From: JACCYJ01 sp038198775
GTDB taxonomy: Bacteria > Actinomycetota > Actinomycetes > Propionibacteriales > Nocardioidaceae
Length of the DNA stretch: 64,000 nt
Reading direction: 5' to 3'
Assembly: GCA_038198775.1 (NCBI GenBank)
Contig: JBBPZV010000001.1
Location: 69,366-133,365 of the forward strand
Under the pieces are notes generated by a model that made no database searches, was not told the DNA's origin, and saw nothing but the letters and a program-made list of their open reading frames with translations. The translations under genes were made by a program, and so were the position numbers. Positions 39,476 through 49,340 of this stretch are shown piece after piece. The number at the start of each line of letters is the position of its first letter. The first letter of the stretch is position 1.

Positions 39476-40252
39476 TCAGGGTGAGGCGATCCGGGCGAGC
39501 CCAGGAGGTAGCTGGGAGGCGGCGGCGTGGTCGAGGAACCACAACGTCCGGCTGGTCCCGTGCACACCGGCCGCCGGCACCTGCACCCGCCCGGCACCGC
39601 CGAGCGCAAGCCGAACGGCACCGGCCTTCTCCTGGCTGGTGACCAGGAACCACACCTCCCGCCCCCGGTTGAGCGCCGGGAACGTCAGCGAGATTCGGGT
39701 GGGCGGTGGCTTGGGCGACCCGTGTACGCCGACGACGGAGCGCTGGTCCTCGTACAGCGCCGGCCGCTCCGGGAACAGCGACGCCACATGGCCCTCCGGC
39801 CCCACCCCGAGCATCACCAGGTCGAACGCGGGGACGTCGCCGTGGTCCTCCGGGGTGCTGGCGGCGGCCAGCTCCTCCGCGTACGACTGGGCGGCCGCCT
39901 CGACGTCGCGGCTGCCGTCCTCGGCAGGCATCGGATGCACCCGGTCGGGGTCCAGCGGCAGCTTGTCGAGCAGTATCGCCGAAACTGCGGCGTCGTTGCG
40001 CTGGTCGTCACCGGCCGGGACGTAGCGCTCGTCTCCCCACCACAGCTCAACGCGGTCCCACGCGACGGCGTCCCGCGCCGGCGACTCGGCCACGGCGGCG
40101 TGGACGGAGTCCGCGACGGACCCCCCGGTCAGCACCACCGACGGGACCTGACCGCTGCTCTGCACGTCGACCAGCCGGGTGATCAGGCGCGCTGCCACCG
40201 CGGACGCGAGCAGGTCGGTGCCGCGATGGACGAGAACCTCCGGAACGCTCAC
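39476..40252 (-). CDS. pgl: 6-phosphogluconolactonase
   Basis: Hydrolyses 6-phosphogluconolactone in the oxidative pentose phosphate pathway. It is 258 residues of the NagB/RpiA/DevB fold. VVLTGGSVADSVHAAV binds the phosphate and WGDERYVP is the hallmark active-site stretch. The ATG at 40252 overlaps the opcA stop, making it the last gene of the tkt-tal-pgi-zwf-opcA-pgl operon. Element R3 lies just past its stop. Confidence 0.93.
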   Translation of the reverse strand: MSVPEVLVHRGTDLLASAVAARLITRLVDVQSSGQVPSVVLTGGSVADSVHAAVAESPARDAVAWDRVELWWGDERYVPAGDDQRNDAAVSAILLDKLPLDPDRVHPMPAEDGSRDVEAAAQSYAEELAAASTPEDHGDVPAFDLVMLGVGPEGHVASLFPERPALYEDQRSVVGVHGSPKPPPTRISLTFPALNRGREVWFLVTSQEKAGAVRLALGGAGRVQVPAAGVHGTSRTLWFLDHAAASQLPPGLARIASP

Positions 40253-41259
40253 GCCTGGCTGTCCTTGCCGCCCGCGGTGGTGTTCCTGCGGCGCCGGCCG
40301 TTCGCACCGGCGGGCGTACGCTGCCGGCGCACCGCTGCCATTGAGCCGTCGGAGTCGCCACCGGTGCGGGCGAAAGCGCGCATCACCTCGGCGAAGACGT
40401 CGTCCTCGTCGAGTCGGCGCAGCTCCTCGGCCATCAGCTCGGCGGCGTCGCGTCGCTTCAACGCCACCGGACGGTCGGCCTCGCCGGGGATCGTGAACGT
40501 CGCTGAGCGGCCCGAGGGCCGGCTCACCGCGATGTCGCCGTGGCGGGTCTCCAGGCGGACCTCGGTGATCCCCGGACCACGGGTGCCGCGCCGGTTGACG
40601 TCCACGCCGAGCCTGACCGCCAGCCAGGCGGCCATCAGGTCGGCGCTGGGGTTACCCCGTTCGGCGGCGACCGTGGCCCCGCCAACCCGGACCGGATGCT
40701 GGTCGAGGGCGGCGGCGAGCAGCGCCCGCCACGGCGTCAGCCTGGTCCAGGCCAGGTCGGTGTTGCCGGGGGCGTAGTGCAGCGCCTGCTCCATCAGCGC
40801 GCCCCGCTTGCCCCGCGCGGTCGCGGAGTCGCTGATGCGCCGTTGTGCCAGCCGGCCGATCGGATCGCTGGCCAGGTCGTCGGGAGCGTGGTCGGGCCAC
40901 CACACCACCACCGGAGAGTCCGGCAGCAGCAGCGGCAGCACCGCCGACTCGGTGTGGTGGACCAGCTCGCCACTGGCCCGCAGCAAGACGACCTCGCCGG
41001 AGGTGTTGTTGCCGATCTTGACGCTGGCGTCCAGCCGGGCGGCTCCCCTCGCTGAGCGCCGGATGACGCCGAGGATGCGGCTCGGGTGCTCCGCCGACAC
41101 CGTGGTGGCCGCCTTCAGCGCGTCGTAGCGTCCAGCCTCGTCGGTGACCACGACGAGGGTCAGGACCATGCCCATCGCCGGGCTGCCGGCCGAGCGGCGG
41201 GCACGCACCAGTGCGCCCGCTACGGCGCTCGCGTTGGTCTCGGTCAGGTCGATGTTCAT
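40249..41259 (-). CDS. opcA: Glucose-6-phosphate dehydrogenase assembly protein OpcA
   Basis: Redox-linked allosteric partner of glucose-6-phosphate dehydrogenase in actinobacteria and cyanobacteria, 336 residues. LLPLLLPDSPVVVWWPD is the family hallmark. The ATG at 41259 is chosen because GAGGGGG lies five bases upstream and the protein then begins MNIDLTETNAS as in homologues; a GTG six bases earlier would sit too close to that site. The C-terminal Arg/Lys-rich tail is longer than usual. It lies between zwf and pgl. Confidence 0.94.
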   Translation of the reverse strand: MNIDLTETNASAVAGALVRARRSAGSPAMGMVLTLVVVTDEAGRYDALKAATTVSAEHPSRILGVIRRSARGAARLDASVKIGNNTSGEVVLLRASGELVHHTESAVLPLLLPDSPVVVWWPDHAPDDLASDPIGRLAQRRISDSATARGKRGALMEQALHYAPGNTDLAWTRLTPWRALLAAALDQHPVRVGGATVAAERGNPSADLMAAWLAVRLGVDVNRRGTRGPGITEVRLETRHGDIAVSRPSGRSATFTIPGEADRPVALKRRDAAELMAEELRRLDEDDVFAEVMRAFARTGGDSDGSMAAVRRQRTPAGANGRRRRNTTAGGKDSQA

Positions 41260-41269
41260 GCCCACCCCC

Positions 41270-42826
41270 TCAGGGCCTGCGCCAGGTGCGGCCGTCGCAG
41301 GCCAGCATCTCGTCGGCCGTTGCCGGGCCCCACGTACCCGACGGGTACTGCTCCGGCTTCCCGTGCGCCGCCCAGAAGTCGATGATCGGGTCCAGGATCT
41401 GCCACGACAGCTCGACCTCCTCGTGCTGCGGGAACAGCGGGGGGTCGCCCAGCAGCACGTCGAGGATCAACCGCTCGTACGCCTCGGGGCTGGACTCGAC
41501 GAAGGCGCCGCCGTAGGCGAAGTCCATGGTGACGTCGCGGATCTCCATCGCGGTTCCCGGCACCTTACCGCCGAAGCGCAAGGTGAGCCCCTCGTCGGGC
41601 TGGATCCGCATGACCAGCGCGTTGTGTCCCAGGTCCTCGGTCTGGGTGTGCGTGAACGGCAGGTGCGGCGCCCTCCGGAACATCACCGCGACCTCGGTGA
41701 CCCGGCGCCCGAGGCGCTTGCCGGTCCGCAGGTAGAACGGCACCCCGCCCCAACGCCGGGTCCCCACCTCCAGCCGGATCGCCGCGTACGTCTCGGTCGT
41801 GGAGCTGTCGGGGATGTCCTCCTCCTGCAGGTAGCCCCCGACCTTGACGCCACCGGCCCAGCCGGGGGCGTACTGGCCGCGGGCGGTGTGGCTTGCCAGG
41901 TCGTCGGGCAGCTGGACCGAGGCCAGCACCTTCTGCTTCTCGATGCGCAGGCTGCGCGCGTCGAACGAGATCGGGTCCTCCATCGCGACGAGCGCCAGCA
42001 GCTGCAGGAGGTGGTTCTGGATGACGTCGCGGGCGGCTCCGATGCCGTCGTAGTAGCCGGCCCGGCCGCCGATCCCGATGTCCTCGGCCATCGTGATCTG
42101 CACGTGGTCGACGAAGTTGGAGTTCCAGACCGGCTCGAACATGGAGTTCGCGAAGCGGAACGCCAGGATGTTCTGGACGGTCTCCTTGCCGAGGTAGTGG
42201 TCGATGCGGAAGACCGACTCCGGCGGGAACACCTGGGAGACGATGTCGTTGAGCTCCCGGGCGCTGGCCAGGTCGCGGCCGAAGGGCTTCTCCACCACGA
42301 CGCGGCGCCAGGCGTCGCCCTGGCTGTCGGACAGGCAGTGCTCCTTGAGCTGGTCCACGACGTCGGGAAAGAAGCGCGGCGGGATCGACAGGTAGAACGC
42401 GTGGTTGCCTCCGGTCCCGCGAACCTCGTCGAGTTCCTCGATGGTCTCCCGAAGCTTCTCGAACGCGGCGTCGTCGCTGAAGTGGCCTGGGACGAAACGG
42501 AAGCCCTCGGCGAGCTGGTTCCACACCTCCTCCCGGAACTCGGTCCGCGAGTACTCCTTGACCGCGTCGTGCACGACCTGCGCGAAGTCCTGGTGGGCCC
42601 AGTCCCGGCGGGCGAAACCGACCAGCGAGAAGCCGGGGGGCAGCAGCCCGCGGTTGGCCAGGTCGTAGACCGCCGGCATCAGCTTCTTGCGGGACAGGTC
42701 ACCAGTCACCCCGAAGATGACAAGGCTGCACGGCCCTGCGATACGGGGGAGCCGCCGGTCCTGGGGGTCACGCAGCGGGTTGTCGTCGGCCTCGGCCCGC
42801 TGGGTCGCCGCTATCCGTTCGATCAC
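41270..42826 (-). CDS. zwf: Glucose-6-phosphate 1-dehydrogenase
   Basis: First enzyme of the oxidative pentose phosphate pathway, producing NADPH; 518 residues. The nucleotide motif is GVTGDLSRKKL, the catalytic His is in RIDHYLGKE, and the upstream VVEKPFG binds substrate. The start NPLRDPQDRRLPRIAGP is characteristic of actinobacteria. The GTG at 42826 overlaps the pgi stop (GTGA). OpcA, its assembly partner, is the next gene. Confidence 0.97.
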   Translation of the reverse strand: MIERIAATQRAEADDNPLRDPQDRRLPRIAGPCSLVIFGVTGDLSRKKLMPAVYDLANRGLLPPGFSLVGFARRDWAHQDFAQVVHDAVKEYSRTEFREEVWNQLAEGFRFVPGHFSDDAAFEKLRETIEELDEVRGTGGNHAFYLSIPPRFFPDVVDQLKEHCLSDSQGDAWRRVVVEKPFGRDLASARELNDIVSQVFPPESVFRIDHYLGKETVQNILAFRFANSMFEPVWNSNFVDHVQITMAEDIGIGGRAGYYDGIGAARDVIQNHLLQLLALVAMEDPISFDARSLRIEKQKVLASVQLPDDLASHTARGQYAPGWAGGVKVGGYLQEEDIPDSSTTETYAAIRLEVGTRRWGGVPFYLRTGKRLGRRVTEVAVMFRRAPHLPFTHTQTEDLGHNALVMRIQPDEGLTLRFGGKVPGTAMEIRDVTMDFAYGGAFVESSPEAYERLILDVLLGDPPLFPQHEEVELSWQILDPIIDFWAAHGKPEQYPSGTWGPATADEMLACDGRTWRRP

Positions 42827-44403
42827 CGCAGCACCTCCAGCAGTTGGCGTACGCCTGCCTCCGGCTCCTTCAGGTGCAATCGCAGCACCGGTCGGCCGGA
42901 GTCGGTGAGGACCTGCGCGTCACCGGCCGCCTGCGCCGCTATCAGCTCGCCGAAGCTGAACGGCCGGCCGGGGATGCCCAGGTCCGTCGTCGGGTCGGTG
43001 GTCACCTGCAGGAAGACGCCTTCGGGCGGACCACCCTTGTGGTACTGGCCGGTCGAGTGAAGGAACCGCGGGCCCCAGCCGAACGTGACCGGTCGGCCGG
43101 CACGGTCGGCCAGCCGGCCCGCCGCCTCGGCGAGAGGGGCGTCGCGCTGCGGGTCCAGATAGGCCATGACGGCGAGGTAGCACCGCTCTCCGAGCCGGCC
43201 GAGCAGCGCGGTGACGGCGCCCGCGAGGTCGTCGACCCCGTCGAGCAGCCCGCTCGATCCACGCACCTCCACGGCGTTGGACGTGAAGGCCGGAGGTGAC
43301 GGCTCCGGCCGCTGGTCCAGCAGGCCGCGGGCCGCGTGCTTGGCGCTCTCGACGTCCGGCTGGTCGAAGGGGTTGATGCCCAGGAGCCGGCCCGCGACCG
43401 CCACCGCGGTCTCCCAGAGCAGGAACGTCGCCCCGAGTGAGCCGAAGACGCGGATGTTGCCGCCAGAGGCTTCTGGGTCGGACTCGGCGACCAGCTCGAC
43501 CACGGTGACGTCGGGTCCGGGAGCGCTGGGGCCGGGAGGTGGCACGACGACCGGGAGCAGGCCCATGCCCTCCTTGCCGGTCGACTCGGCGATGAGCTGC
43601 TCCGCCCAGTCGGGGAAGCCCTCCAGCCCGGAGCCGGCGTCGACGAGCGCGACCTTGTTGCGCGCCGGGTCCGCCGCCATCCCCGCGGCCAGGACCAGGG
43701 CGGAGTTGGCCGGGTCGTCGGCGCTCAGCTGTTCGCGTACGGCGTCAGCCTCGTCCAGCAGCGACCCGACGTCGACGCCCGCCAGCCCGGAGGGTACGAG
43801 TCCGAAGGCCGTGAGCGCGCTGTAGCGGCCTCCTACGCTGGGATCGGCGAGGAACACCCGGTATCCCTCGGCTTCGCCGAGCTCGTGCAGCTCCGAGCCG
43901 GGATCGGTCACCACGACGGTGTGCCGGCTCCCGTCGATGCCGGCGGCCTCGAAGGCCGCGAGAAACGCCCGGCGCTGGCTGTCGGTCTCCAGCGTCGATC
44001 CGGACTTGCTGGACACGACCACCACTGTGCGCCGCAGATCTCGGTCCAGCGCCCGTCGTACGGCACCCGGTTCGGTGGAGTCGAGCACCGTGAGGTCGGC
44101 ACCGGCGGTGGCGGTGATCACCTCGGGCGCCAGCGAGGAGCCGCCCATGCCGCAGAGCACGACCGAGTCGATGCCACCGGCCCGCAGGGACGCACGCAGC
44201 GCCTCGATCTCGGCCACCAGGGGACGTGAGACGGCGCTGGCTGCCACCCACCCGAGCCGCCTGCTGGCCTCCGACTGGGCCGGCGACCCCCACAGCGTCG
44301 GATCCTGCGCCGCGATGCGGCTGGCGACCTGCTCGTCGACAAGACGCGCCACGGTGTCGTCGAGCGCACCCCCGGCAGCGTGAACCTGCACCAGGTCACT
44401 CAT
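42823..44403 (-). CDS. pgi: Glucose-6-phosphate isomerase
   Basis: Interconverts glucose 6-phosphate and fructose 6-phosphate; 526 residues. CGMGGSSLAPEV and SSKSGSTLET bind the phosphate, and GGRYSALTAFGL matches the PGI signature. Its SIS-domain wording is the shorter actinobacterial type rather than the E. coli type. The stop overlaps zwf, and it lies 18 bp after tal, so it feeds hexose phosphate to the same pathway. Some homologues are annotated as bifunctional transaldolase/isomerases; here transaldolase is a separate gene. Confidence 0.92.
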   Translation of the reverse strand: MSDLVQVHAAGGALDDTVARLVDEQVASRIAAQDPTLWGSPAQSEASRRLGWVAASAVSRPLVAEIEALRASLRAGGIDSVVLCGMGGSSLAPEVITATAGADLTVLDSTEPGAVRRALDRDLRRTVVVVSSKSGSTLETDSQRRAFLAAFEAAGIDGSRHTVVVTDPGSELHELGEAEGYRVFLADPSVGGRYSALTAFGLVPSGLAGVDVGSLLDEADAVREQLSADDPANSALVLAAGMAADPARNKVALVDAGSGLEGFPDWAEQLIAESTGKEGMGLLPVVVPPPGPSAPGPDVTVVELVAESDPEASGGNIRVFGSLGATFLLWETAVAVAGRLLGINPFDQPDVESAKHAARGLLDQRPEPSPPAFTSNAVEVRGSSGLLDGVDDLAGAVTALLGRLGERCYLAVMAYLDPQRDAPLAEAAGRLADRAGRPVTFGWGPRFLHSTGQYHKGGPPEGVFLQVTTDPTTDLGIPGRPFSFGELIAAQAAGDAQVLTDSGRPVLRLHLKEPEAGVRQLLEVLR

Positions 44404-44421
44404 CGGCAGTCCCGCTGCGGG

Positions 44422-45516
44422 TCACGACAGCTCGGCACAAACGGTCTCGAGCAGCTCCTGCCAGGACTTCTCGAACTTCTCCACGCCCTCTCGCTCCAGC
44501 GTGTCGATGACGTCGTCGTAGTCGATGCCGACCGTTGCCAGCGCCTCGAGCGTCTCGTGCGCGTCCTCGTAGCGCGTGGTCACGGTGTCGCCGGTGACGA
44601 CCCCGTGGTCTGCCATCGCCTCGAGCGTGTTCTCCGGCATCGTGTTCACGGTGCCCTCGGTCACCAGCTCGGTGACGTACATCGTGTCGGGCAGGCTGGG
44701 GTCCTTGGTCGACGTAGACGCCCACAACGGGCGCTGCGGGTTGGCGCCGTCCTCGGCCAACGAACGCCAACGCTGCGACGCCAGCACCTTCTGGTAGCGC
44801 TCGTAGGCGAGTCGGGCGTTGGCGATCGCGGCCTTGCCGTGCAGCGACTTCGCCTCGTCGGTTCCGATCTCGTCGAGGCGCCGGTCGACCTCGGTGTCGA
44901 CCCGGCTGACGAAGAACGACGCCACCGAGTGGATCGTGCTCAGGTCGATCCCGGCCTCCCGGGCGTGTTCCAGACCGGAGAGGTAGGCGTCCATCACCGC
45001 GTCGTAGCGGTCGAGACCGAAGATCAGCGTGACGTTGACGCTGATGCCCTCGGCGATCGCGTCGTTGATCGAGGGCAGGCCGTCCATCGTGGCCGGGATC
45101 TTGATCAGCAGGTTCGGCCGGTCCACCAGCCACCACAGCGCCCGTGCCTCGGCCACCGTTCGCTCGCACTCGTGGGCGAGCCGGGGGTCGACCTCGAGCG
45201 AGACCCTCCCGTCCACGCCGTTGCTGCGGTCGTACACCGGCCGCAAGATGTCGGCCGCCCAGCGGATGTCGTAGGCGGTGATCGCCCGGACCGCCTCCCC
45301 GAGTGAGACCTCCCGCAGTTTCAGGTCCTCGACCTGTTCGGCGTAGTCGTCGGCGTCCGCGACGGCCTTGGCGAAGATCGTCGGGTTGGAGGTGACGCCG
45401 ACCACGGAGCGCTCGTCGATGAGCTCCTGCAGCCCGCCGTGAAGGCGCTCCCGGGAGATGTCGTCGAGCCAGATGGAGACCCCGGCCTCGGCCAGCGATG
45501 CGAGTTGGTCGTTCAT
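44422..45516 (-). CDS. tal: Transaldolase
   Basis: Transfers dihydroxyacetone units in the non-oxidative pentose phosphate pathway; 364 residues, the long actinobacterial/plant form. GVTSNPTIFAKAV near residue 40 is the first signature, and the Schiff-base Lys is in LLIKIPATMDGL near residue 137. FFVSRVDTEVDRRL is also typical. The ATG at 45516 overlaps the tkt stop. Confidence 0.96.
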   Translation of the reverse strand: MNDQLASLAEAGVSIWLDDISRERLHGGLQELIDERSVVGVTSNPTIFAKAVADADDYAEQVEDLKLREVSLGEAVRAITAYDIRWAADILRPVYDRSNGVDGRVSLEVDPRLAHECERTVAEARALWWLVDRPNLLIKIPATMDGLPSINDAIAEGISVNVTLIFGLDRYDAVMDAYLSGLEHAREAGIDLSTIHSVASFFVSRVDTEVDRRLDEIGTDEAKSLHGKAAIANARLAYERYQKVLASQRWRSLAEDGANPQRPLWASTSTKDPSLPDTMYVTELVTEGTVNTMPENTLEAMADHGVVTGDTVTTRYEDAHETLEALATVGIDYDDVIDTLEREGVEKFEKSWQELLETVCAELS

Positions 45517-47723
45517 GAGTCCTCCTCGGACGTCGATGCGCTTGCGTCGGACGGGGCGTCGGGATTGTCACCCGGGCCGACCGGACCGGACGCGCGGGCG
45601 TGGACCGGCACCGGCTCCGGCCCGAGCCGCCGGGCGTCGGCGATGCTGTCGCGGGCCGCGTCGGCGACCGCGTCCGCGGTGATGCCGAACTCGCGGTAGA
45701 TGGTGGCGTAGTCCGCCGAGGCACCGAAGTGCTCCAGGCTGATGGTGCGCCCCGCGTCACCTACGACGTCGCGCCAGCCCTGCGACACCCCGGCCTCGAC
45801 CGAGACCCGGGCCCGGACCTCCGGCGGGAACACGGCGTCGCGGTAGTCCGCCGGCTGCGCGTCGAACCATTCCTTGCACGGCATCGACACCACCCGGGCG
45901 GCAACTCCCTCGCCAGCCAGGATGTCGCGGGCCTCGACCGCCAGCTGGACCTCAGAACCGGTGGCGACCACGACGACGTCGGGCCGTCCGTCGGCGTCGA
46001 CGAGCACGTACGCGCCCCTGGACACGTCGTCGGTGGTGGCGAAACCCCGCTCGCCGCGGGGAAACGTGGGAACGTTCTGCCGGGTCAGCGCCAGCCCCGC
46101 CGGCCGGTCACTGTGGCGCAGGATCGCAACCCAGGCGGCCACGGTCTCGTTGGCGTCGGCCGGTCGCACCACGTCCAGCCCGGGGATCGCGCGCAAGGAC
46201 GCCACCTGCTCGACCGGTTGGTGCGTGGGGCCGTCCTCTCCGAGCCCGATCGAGTCGTGGGTCCACACGTACGTCACCGGCAGCTGCATCAGCGCCGCCA
46301 GCCGCACCGACGGGCGCATGTAGTCGCTGAACGTCAAGAACGTCCCCCCGTACGGGCGGGTGGTGCCGTGGACGGCGATGCCGTTGAGCACCGCACCCAT
46401 GGCGTGCTCTCGGATCCCGAAGTGCAGCACCCGGCCGAACCAGTCGCCGGAGAACTCCTTGGTGGAGAACTCCGGCGGCAGGAACGACGGCTCGCCCTTC
46501 GGCGTGGTGTTGTTGGAATCGGCCAGGTCCGCCGACCCGCCCCACAGCTCCGGGAGCAGCGGTGCGGCGGCGCTCAGGAACTCCCCGGAGGCCTTGCGGG
46601 TGGCCATGCCCTTGCCGTCGGCTTCGAAGGCGGGAAGGGCCTCCTGCCAACCCTCCGGCAGGCGCCTGGCCCGCAGCCGCTCGAGCAGCGACGCCCGCTC
46701 CGGGTCGGAGTCCTTCCAGGCGTCGAACCGCTCGACCCACTGTGCCCGAAGCCGCTGCCCTCGCTCGGCTGCGTGACGCCGTACGTGGGTGATGACCTCG
46801 TCGTCGACGGGGAAGTCCTCGTCGGGGTCGAAGCCGAGCAGCTTCTTGGTCGCAGCGACCTCCTCGGTGCCAAGCGCGGACCCGTGCGCCTTGCCGGTGT
46901 TCTGCTTGGTCGGCGCCGGCCAGCCGATGATCGTGCGCAACCGGATGAAGCTGGGCCGGTCGGTGACCGCGCGGGCGCTCAGGAACGCGTCATAGAGCGC
47001 TTCGACGTCCTCGCGGTACTCCGTGCCGCCGTGCGTCCAGTCGACCTCCTGCACATGCCAGCCGTACGCCTGGTACCTCATGCTGACGTCCTCGGAGAAC
47101 GTGACGTCGGTGTCGTCCTCGATCGAGATGTCGTTGTCGTCGTAGAGCATGGTCAGGTTGCCGAGCCGCTGGTGCCCGGCCAGCGAGGACGCCTCCCCGG
47201 AGAGGCCTTCCTCCATGTCGCCGTCGGAGGCGAGGACGTACACGTGGTGGTCGAAGATGCCCTCGCCGATGGGCCGGTTCGGCTCGAGCAGCCCGTGCTG
47301 GCGGCGGCACGCCATCGCCATGCCGACGGCGTTGCCGACGCCTTGGCCGAGCGGGCCGGTGGTGACCTCGATGCCGGTGGTGTGGCGGTACTCCGGGTGC
47401 CCGGGCGTCTTGCTGCCCCACGTCCGCAGCGCCTCCAGGTCGGCGAGCTCGAGCCCGTACCCCGCGAAGTAGAGCTGGATGTACTGCGTGAGGCTGCTGT
47501 GGCCGCACGACAGCACGAACCGGTCGCGGGCGACCCAGTCCGGGTCGGCCGGATCGTGCCGCATCAGCCGCTGGTAGAGCAGGTACGCGGCCGGCGCGAG
47601 GCTCATCGCCGTGCCCGGATGACCGTTGCCGACCTTCTCCACCGCGTCCATCGCCAGCACTCGGATCGTGTCCACGGCCCGGCGGTCGAGATCGGTCCAC
47701 TCCAGCGGCGGCTGCTCTGGCAC
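45513..47723 (-). CDS. tkt: Transketolase
   Basis: Thiamine-diphosphate enzyme transferring two-carbon units; 736 residues. It shows GNGHPGTAMSLAP, the ThDP-Mg motif in SDGDMEEGLSGEA, and the pyrimidine domain with THDSIGLGEDGPTHQP. The C-terminus extends about 30 residues beyond the usual end with a Pro/Ser/Asp-rich tail. The GTG at 47723 has AAGGGAG upstream. First gene of the minus-strand operon; a minus-10-like TAGGCT lies 35-40 bases upstream. Divergent from ctaB. Confidence 0.96.
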   Translation of the reverse strand: MPEQPPLEWTDLDRRAVDTIRVLAMDAVEKVGNGHPGTAMSLAPAAYLLYQRLMRHDPADPDWVARDRFVLSCGHSSLTQYIQLYFAGYGLELADLEALRTWGSKTPGHPEYRHTTGIEVTTGPLGQGVGNAVGMAMACRRQHGLLEPNRPIGEGIFDHHVYVLASDGDMEEGLSGEASSLAGHQRLGNLTMLYDDNDISIEDDTDVTFSEDVSMRYQAYGWHVQEVDWTHGGTEYREDVEALYDAFLSARAVTDRPSFIRLRTIIGWPAPTKQNTGKAHGSALGTEEVAATKKLLGFDPDEDFPVDDEVITHVRRHAAERGQRLRAQWVERFDAWKDSDPERASLLERLRARRLPEGWQEALPAFEADGKGMATRKASGEFLSAAAPLLPELWGGSADLADSNNTTPKGEPSFLPPEFSTKEFSGDWFGRVLHFGIREHAMGAVLNGIAVHGTTRPYGGTFLTFSDYMRPSVRLAALMQLPVTYVWTHDSIGLGEDGPTHQPVEQVASLRAIPGLDVVRPADANETVAAWVAILRHSDRPAGLALTRQNVPTFPRGERGFATTDDVSRGAYVLVDADGRPDVVVVATGSEVQLAVEARDILAGEGVAARVVSMPCKEWFDAQPADYRDAVFPPEVRARVSVEAGVSQGWRDVVGDAGRTISLEHFGASADYATIYREFGITADAVADAARDSIADARRLGPEPVPVHARASGPVGPGDNPDAPSDASASTSEEDS

Positions 47724-47894
47724 TGGTGTCGCTCCCTTGTCTGCGTCGACGCCGGCGAGCCTACCTGCGGGCGTGCCCGCGCGGCATCGGCCGGTGGCCG
47801 GCCCCGGCCCGGTACCCGCCCGGGTCGGCACTAGACTCCCGCCGGTGCTGGAGTTCCCGGTTACCGTGTCCCTTGCAGCTTTGGAGAGGCCCCT

Positions 47895-48842
47895 GTGACG
47901 GCCGTCGACTCCGCTTCGCTGCTGCCTGGTGTCGAACCAGCCCGTTCCCGCCGAGTCCGTATCGCCGACACCGCGACCGCGTACGTCGGCCTGACCAAGC
48001 CGCGGATCATCGAGCTGTTGTTGCTGACGACCGTGCCGGTCATGTTCTTGGCCAGCGGCGGCGTCCCGCGGCTGTGGCCGGTGGTCGCGACCGTGAGCGG
48101 CGGGGCGCTGTCGGCGGCGAGCGCCAACACGCTCAACTGCCTGGCCGACGCCGACATCGACCAGCGGATGCGGCGCACCCGGCGCCGCCCGCTGCCTCGG
48201 CACGCGATCACCCCGCGCGCCGCGCTGGTGTTCGGGTTCGCGCTCGGCGTGGTGTCGACGCTATGGCTGGCGGCGACGGTGAACCTGCTGTCCGCCGGTC
48301 TCGCGCTGGCGGCGAACGTGTTCTACGTCGTCGGCTACACGCTGCTGCTCAAGCGACGGACCCCGCAGAACATCGTCTGGGGAGGTGCCGCGGGCTGCTT
48401 CCCCGCACTGATCGGGTGGACCGCGGTGACCGGAGAGCTGGCGTGGGCGCCGGTGGTGTTGTTCGCGGTCGTGTTCTGCTGGACGCCGCCTCACTTCTGG
48501 TCGCTGGCGATCCGCTACCGCGACGACTACGCGGCCGCCGCGGTGCCGATGCTGCCGGCGGTCGCGCCCGTGACGGTCGTCGCCCGGCGCATCGTGGCGT
48601 ACGCGTACGCGACCGTTGCGGTGTCGTTGCTGCTGTGGCCGGTAGCCGGCATGGGGATGGTGTACCTGGTCGCGGCCGGGCTGCTCGGGGCGGCCTTCTT
48701 GGCACAGGCGCACCTGCTGCTGCGTCGCGCCCGGCGCGGCGAGGGGCCGGCCACGCTGGCGCCGATGCGGTTGTTCCACGGCTCCAACGCCTACCTCGCG
48801 CTGTTGTTCGTCGCGGTGGCGCTGGACTCGCTGGCCCGCTGA
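47895..48842 (+). CDS. ctaB: Protoheme IX farnesyltransferase
   Basis: Converts heme B to heme O for cytochrome aa3 oxidase; 315 residues with about nine membrane helices. KPRIIELLLLTTVP and the prenyl-diphosphate motif NCLADADIDQRM with RRPLPRHA are typical, and DVTPPHFWSLA-like WTPPHFWSLAIRYRDDY is present. The GTG at 47895 follows GGAGAG. ctaB is divergent from tkt, the conserved order. Its functional partner ctaA lies 2.3 kb away across decayed DNA. Confidence 0.95.
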   Translation: MTAVDSASLLPGVEPARSRRVRIADTATAYVGLTKPRIIELLLLTTVPVMFLASGGVPRLWPVVATVSGGALSAASANTLNCLADADIDQRMRRTRRRPLPRHAITPRAALVFGFALGVVSTLWLAATVNLLSAGLALAANVFYVVGYTLLLKRRTPQNIVWGGAAGCFPALIGWTAVTGELAWAPVVLFAVVFCWTPPHFWSLAIRYRDDYAAAAVPMLPAVAPVTVVARRIVAYAYATVAVSLLLWPVAGMGMVYLVAAGLLGAAFLAQAHLLLRRARRGEGPATLAPMRLFHGSNAYLALLFVAVALDSLAR

Positions 48843-48918
48843 TCGCGGGGGGCCGGGGCGATCTCCCGACATTTGGGTGGCTGGGGCCGGTGTGCGGTCG
48901 GGAGGTCAGCGGACGCAG

Positions 48919-49249
48919 CTAGGCGGCACGGCGGTCCTTGTAGCGGCGCAGCTGGTCGACGACCCTGGCGCCGAGGCGGCGCACGGCGTACGAGGAAAAA
49001 TGCAACAGTCGGGGCCGTGATCTCGGGCGGCTCGAACCCGCTCAGCCCTCCATCCGCTGCCGCGGTCAGCTGGCCAAGAACCGTGCCTGGAGGGCCCGTC
49101 AGCACCGCCACCCATCGCAGCTGGACCTCGGTCACCGGGCCGTTGTGGGTGACGACGACACGAGGAACCGGCCGCTGCCGCCGACATGCGGCAAGCTGCG
49201 CCTTCACGTATCCGGGCGTCCGCCGCCAGATGGCTCGGCTGCCTTGCAT
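48919..49249 (-). pseudogene. Remnant of an AbiEi/DUF559-type protein gene
   Basis: One frame reads WRRTPGYVKAQLAACRRQRP, then VVVTHNGPVTEVQLRWVAVL and LGQLTAAADGGLSGFEPP. This is the N-terminal part of proteins annotated as AbiEi-like or DUF559 endonuclease-like. After about 80 residues the text breaks, and the true C-terminus HFSSYAVRRLGARVVDQL continues in another frame to a TAG at 48919. The middle of the gene is missing and the frame is shifted, so it is a deletion remnant. It lies just after ctaB. Confidence 0.6.
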
Positions 49250-49340
49250 CTCGTTCGACGGGGCGACGCCTCCGGACTAGCCGCTTGTCGACGTGTACTG
49301 ATAGCATGACGATCTTGCCTGCCCGGGAAGGTAAATCTAG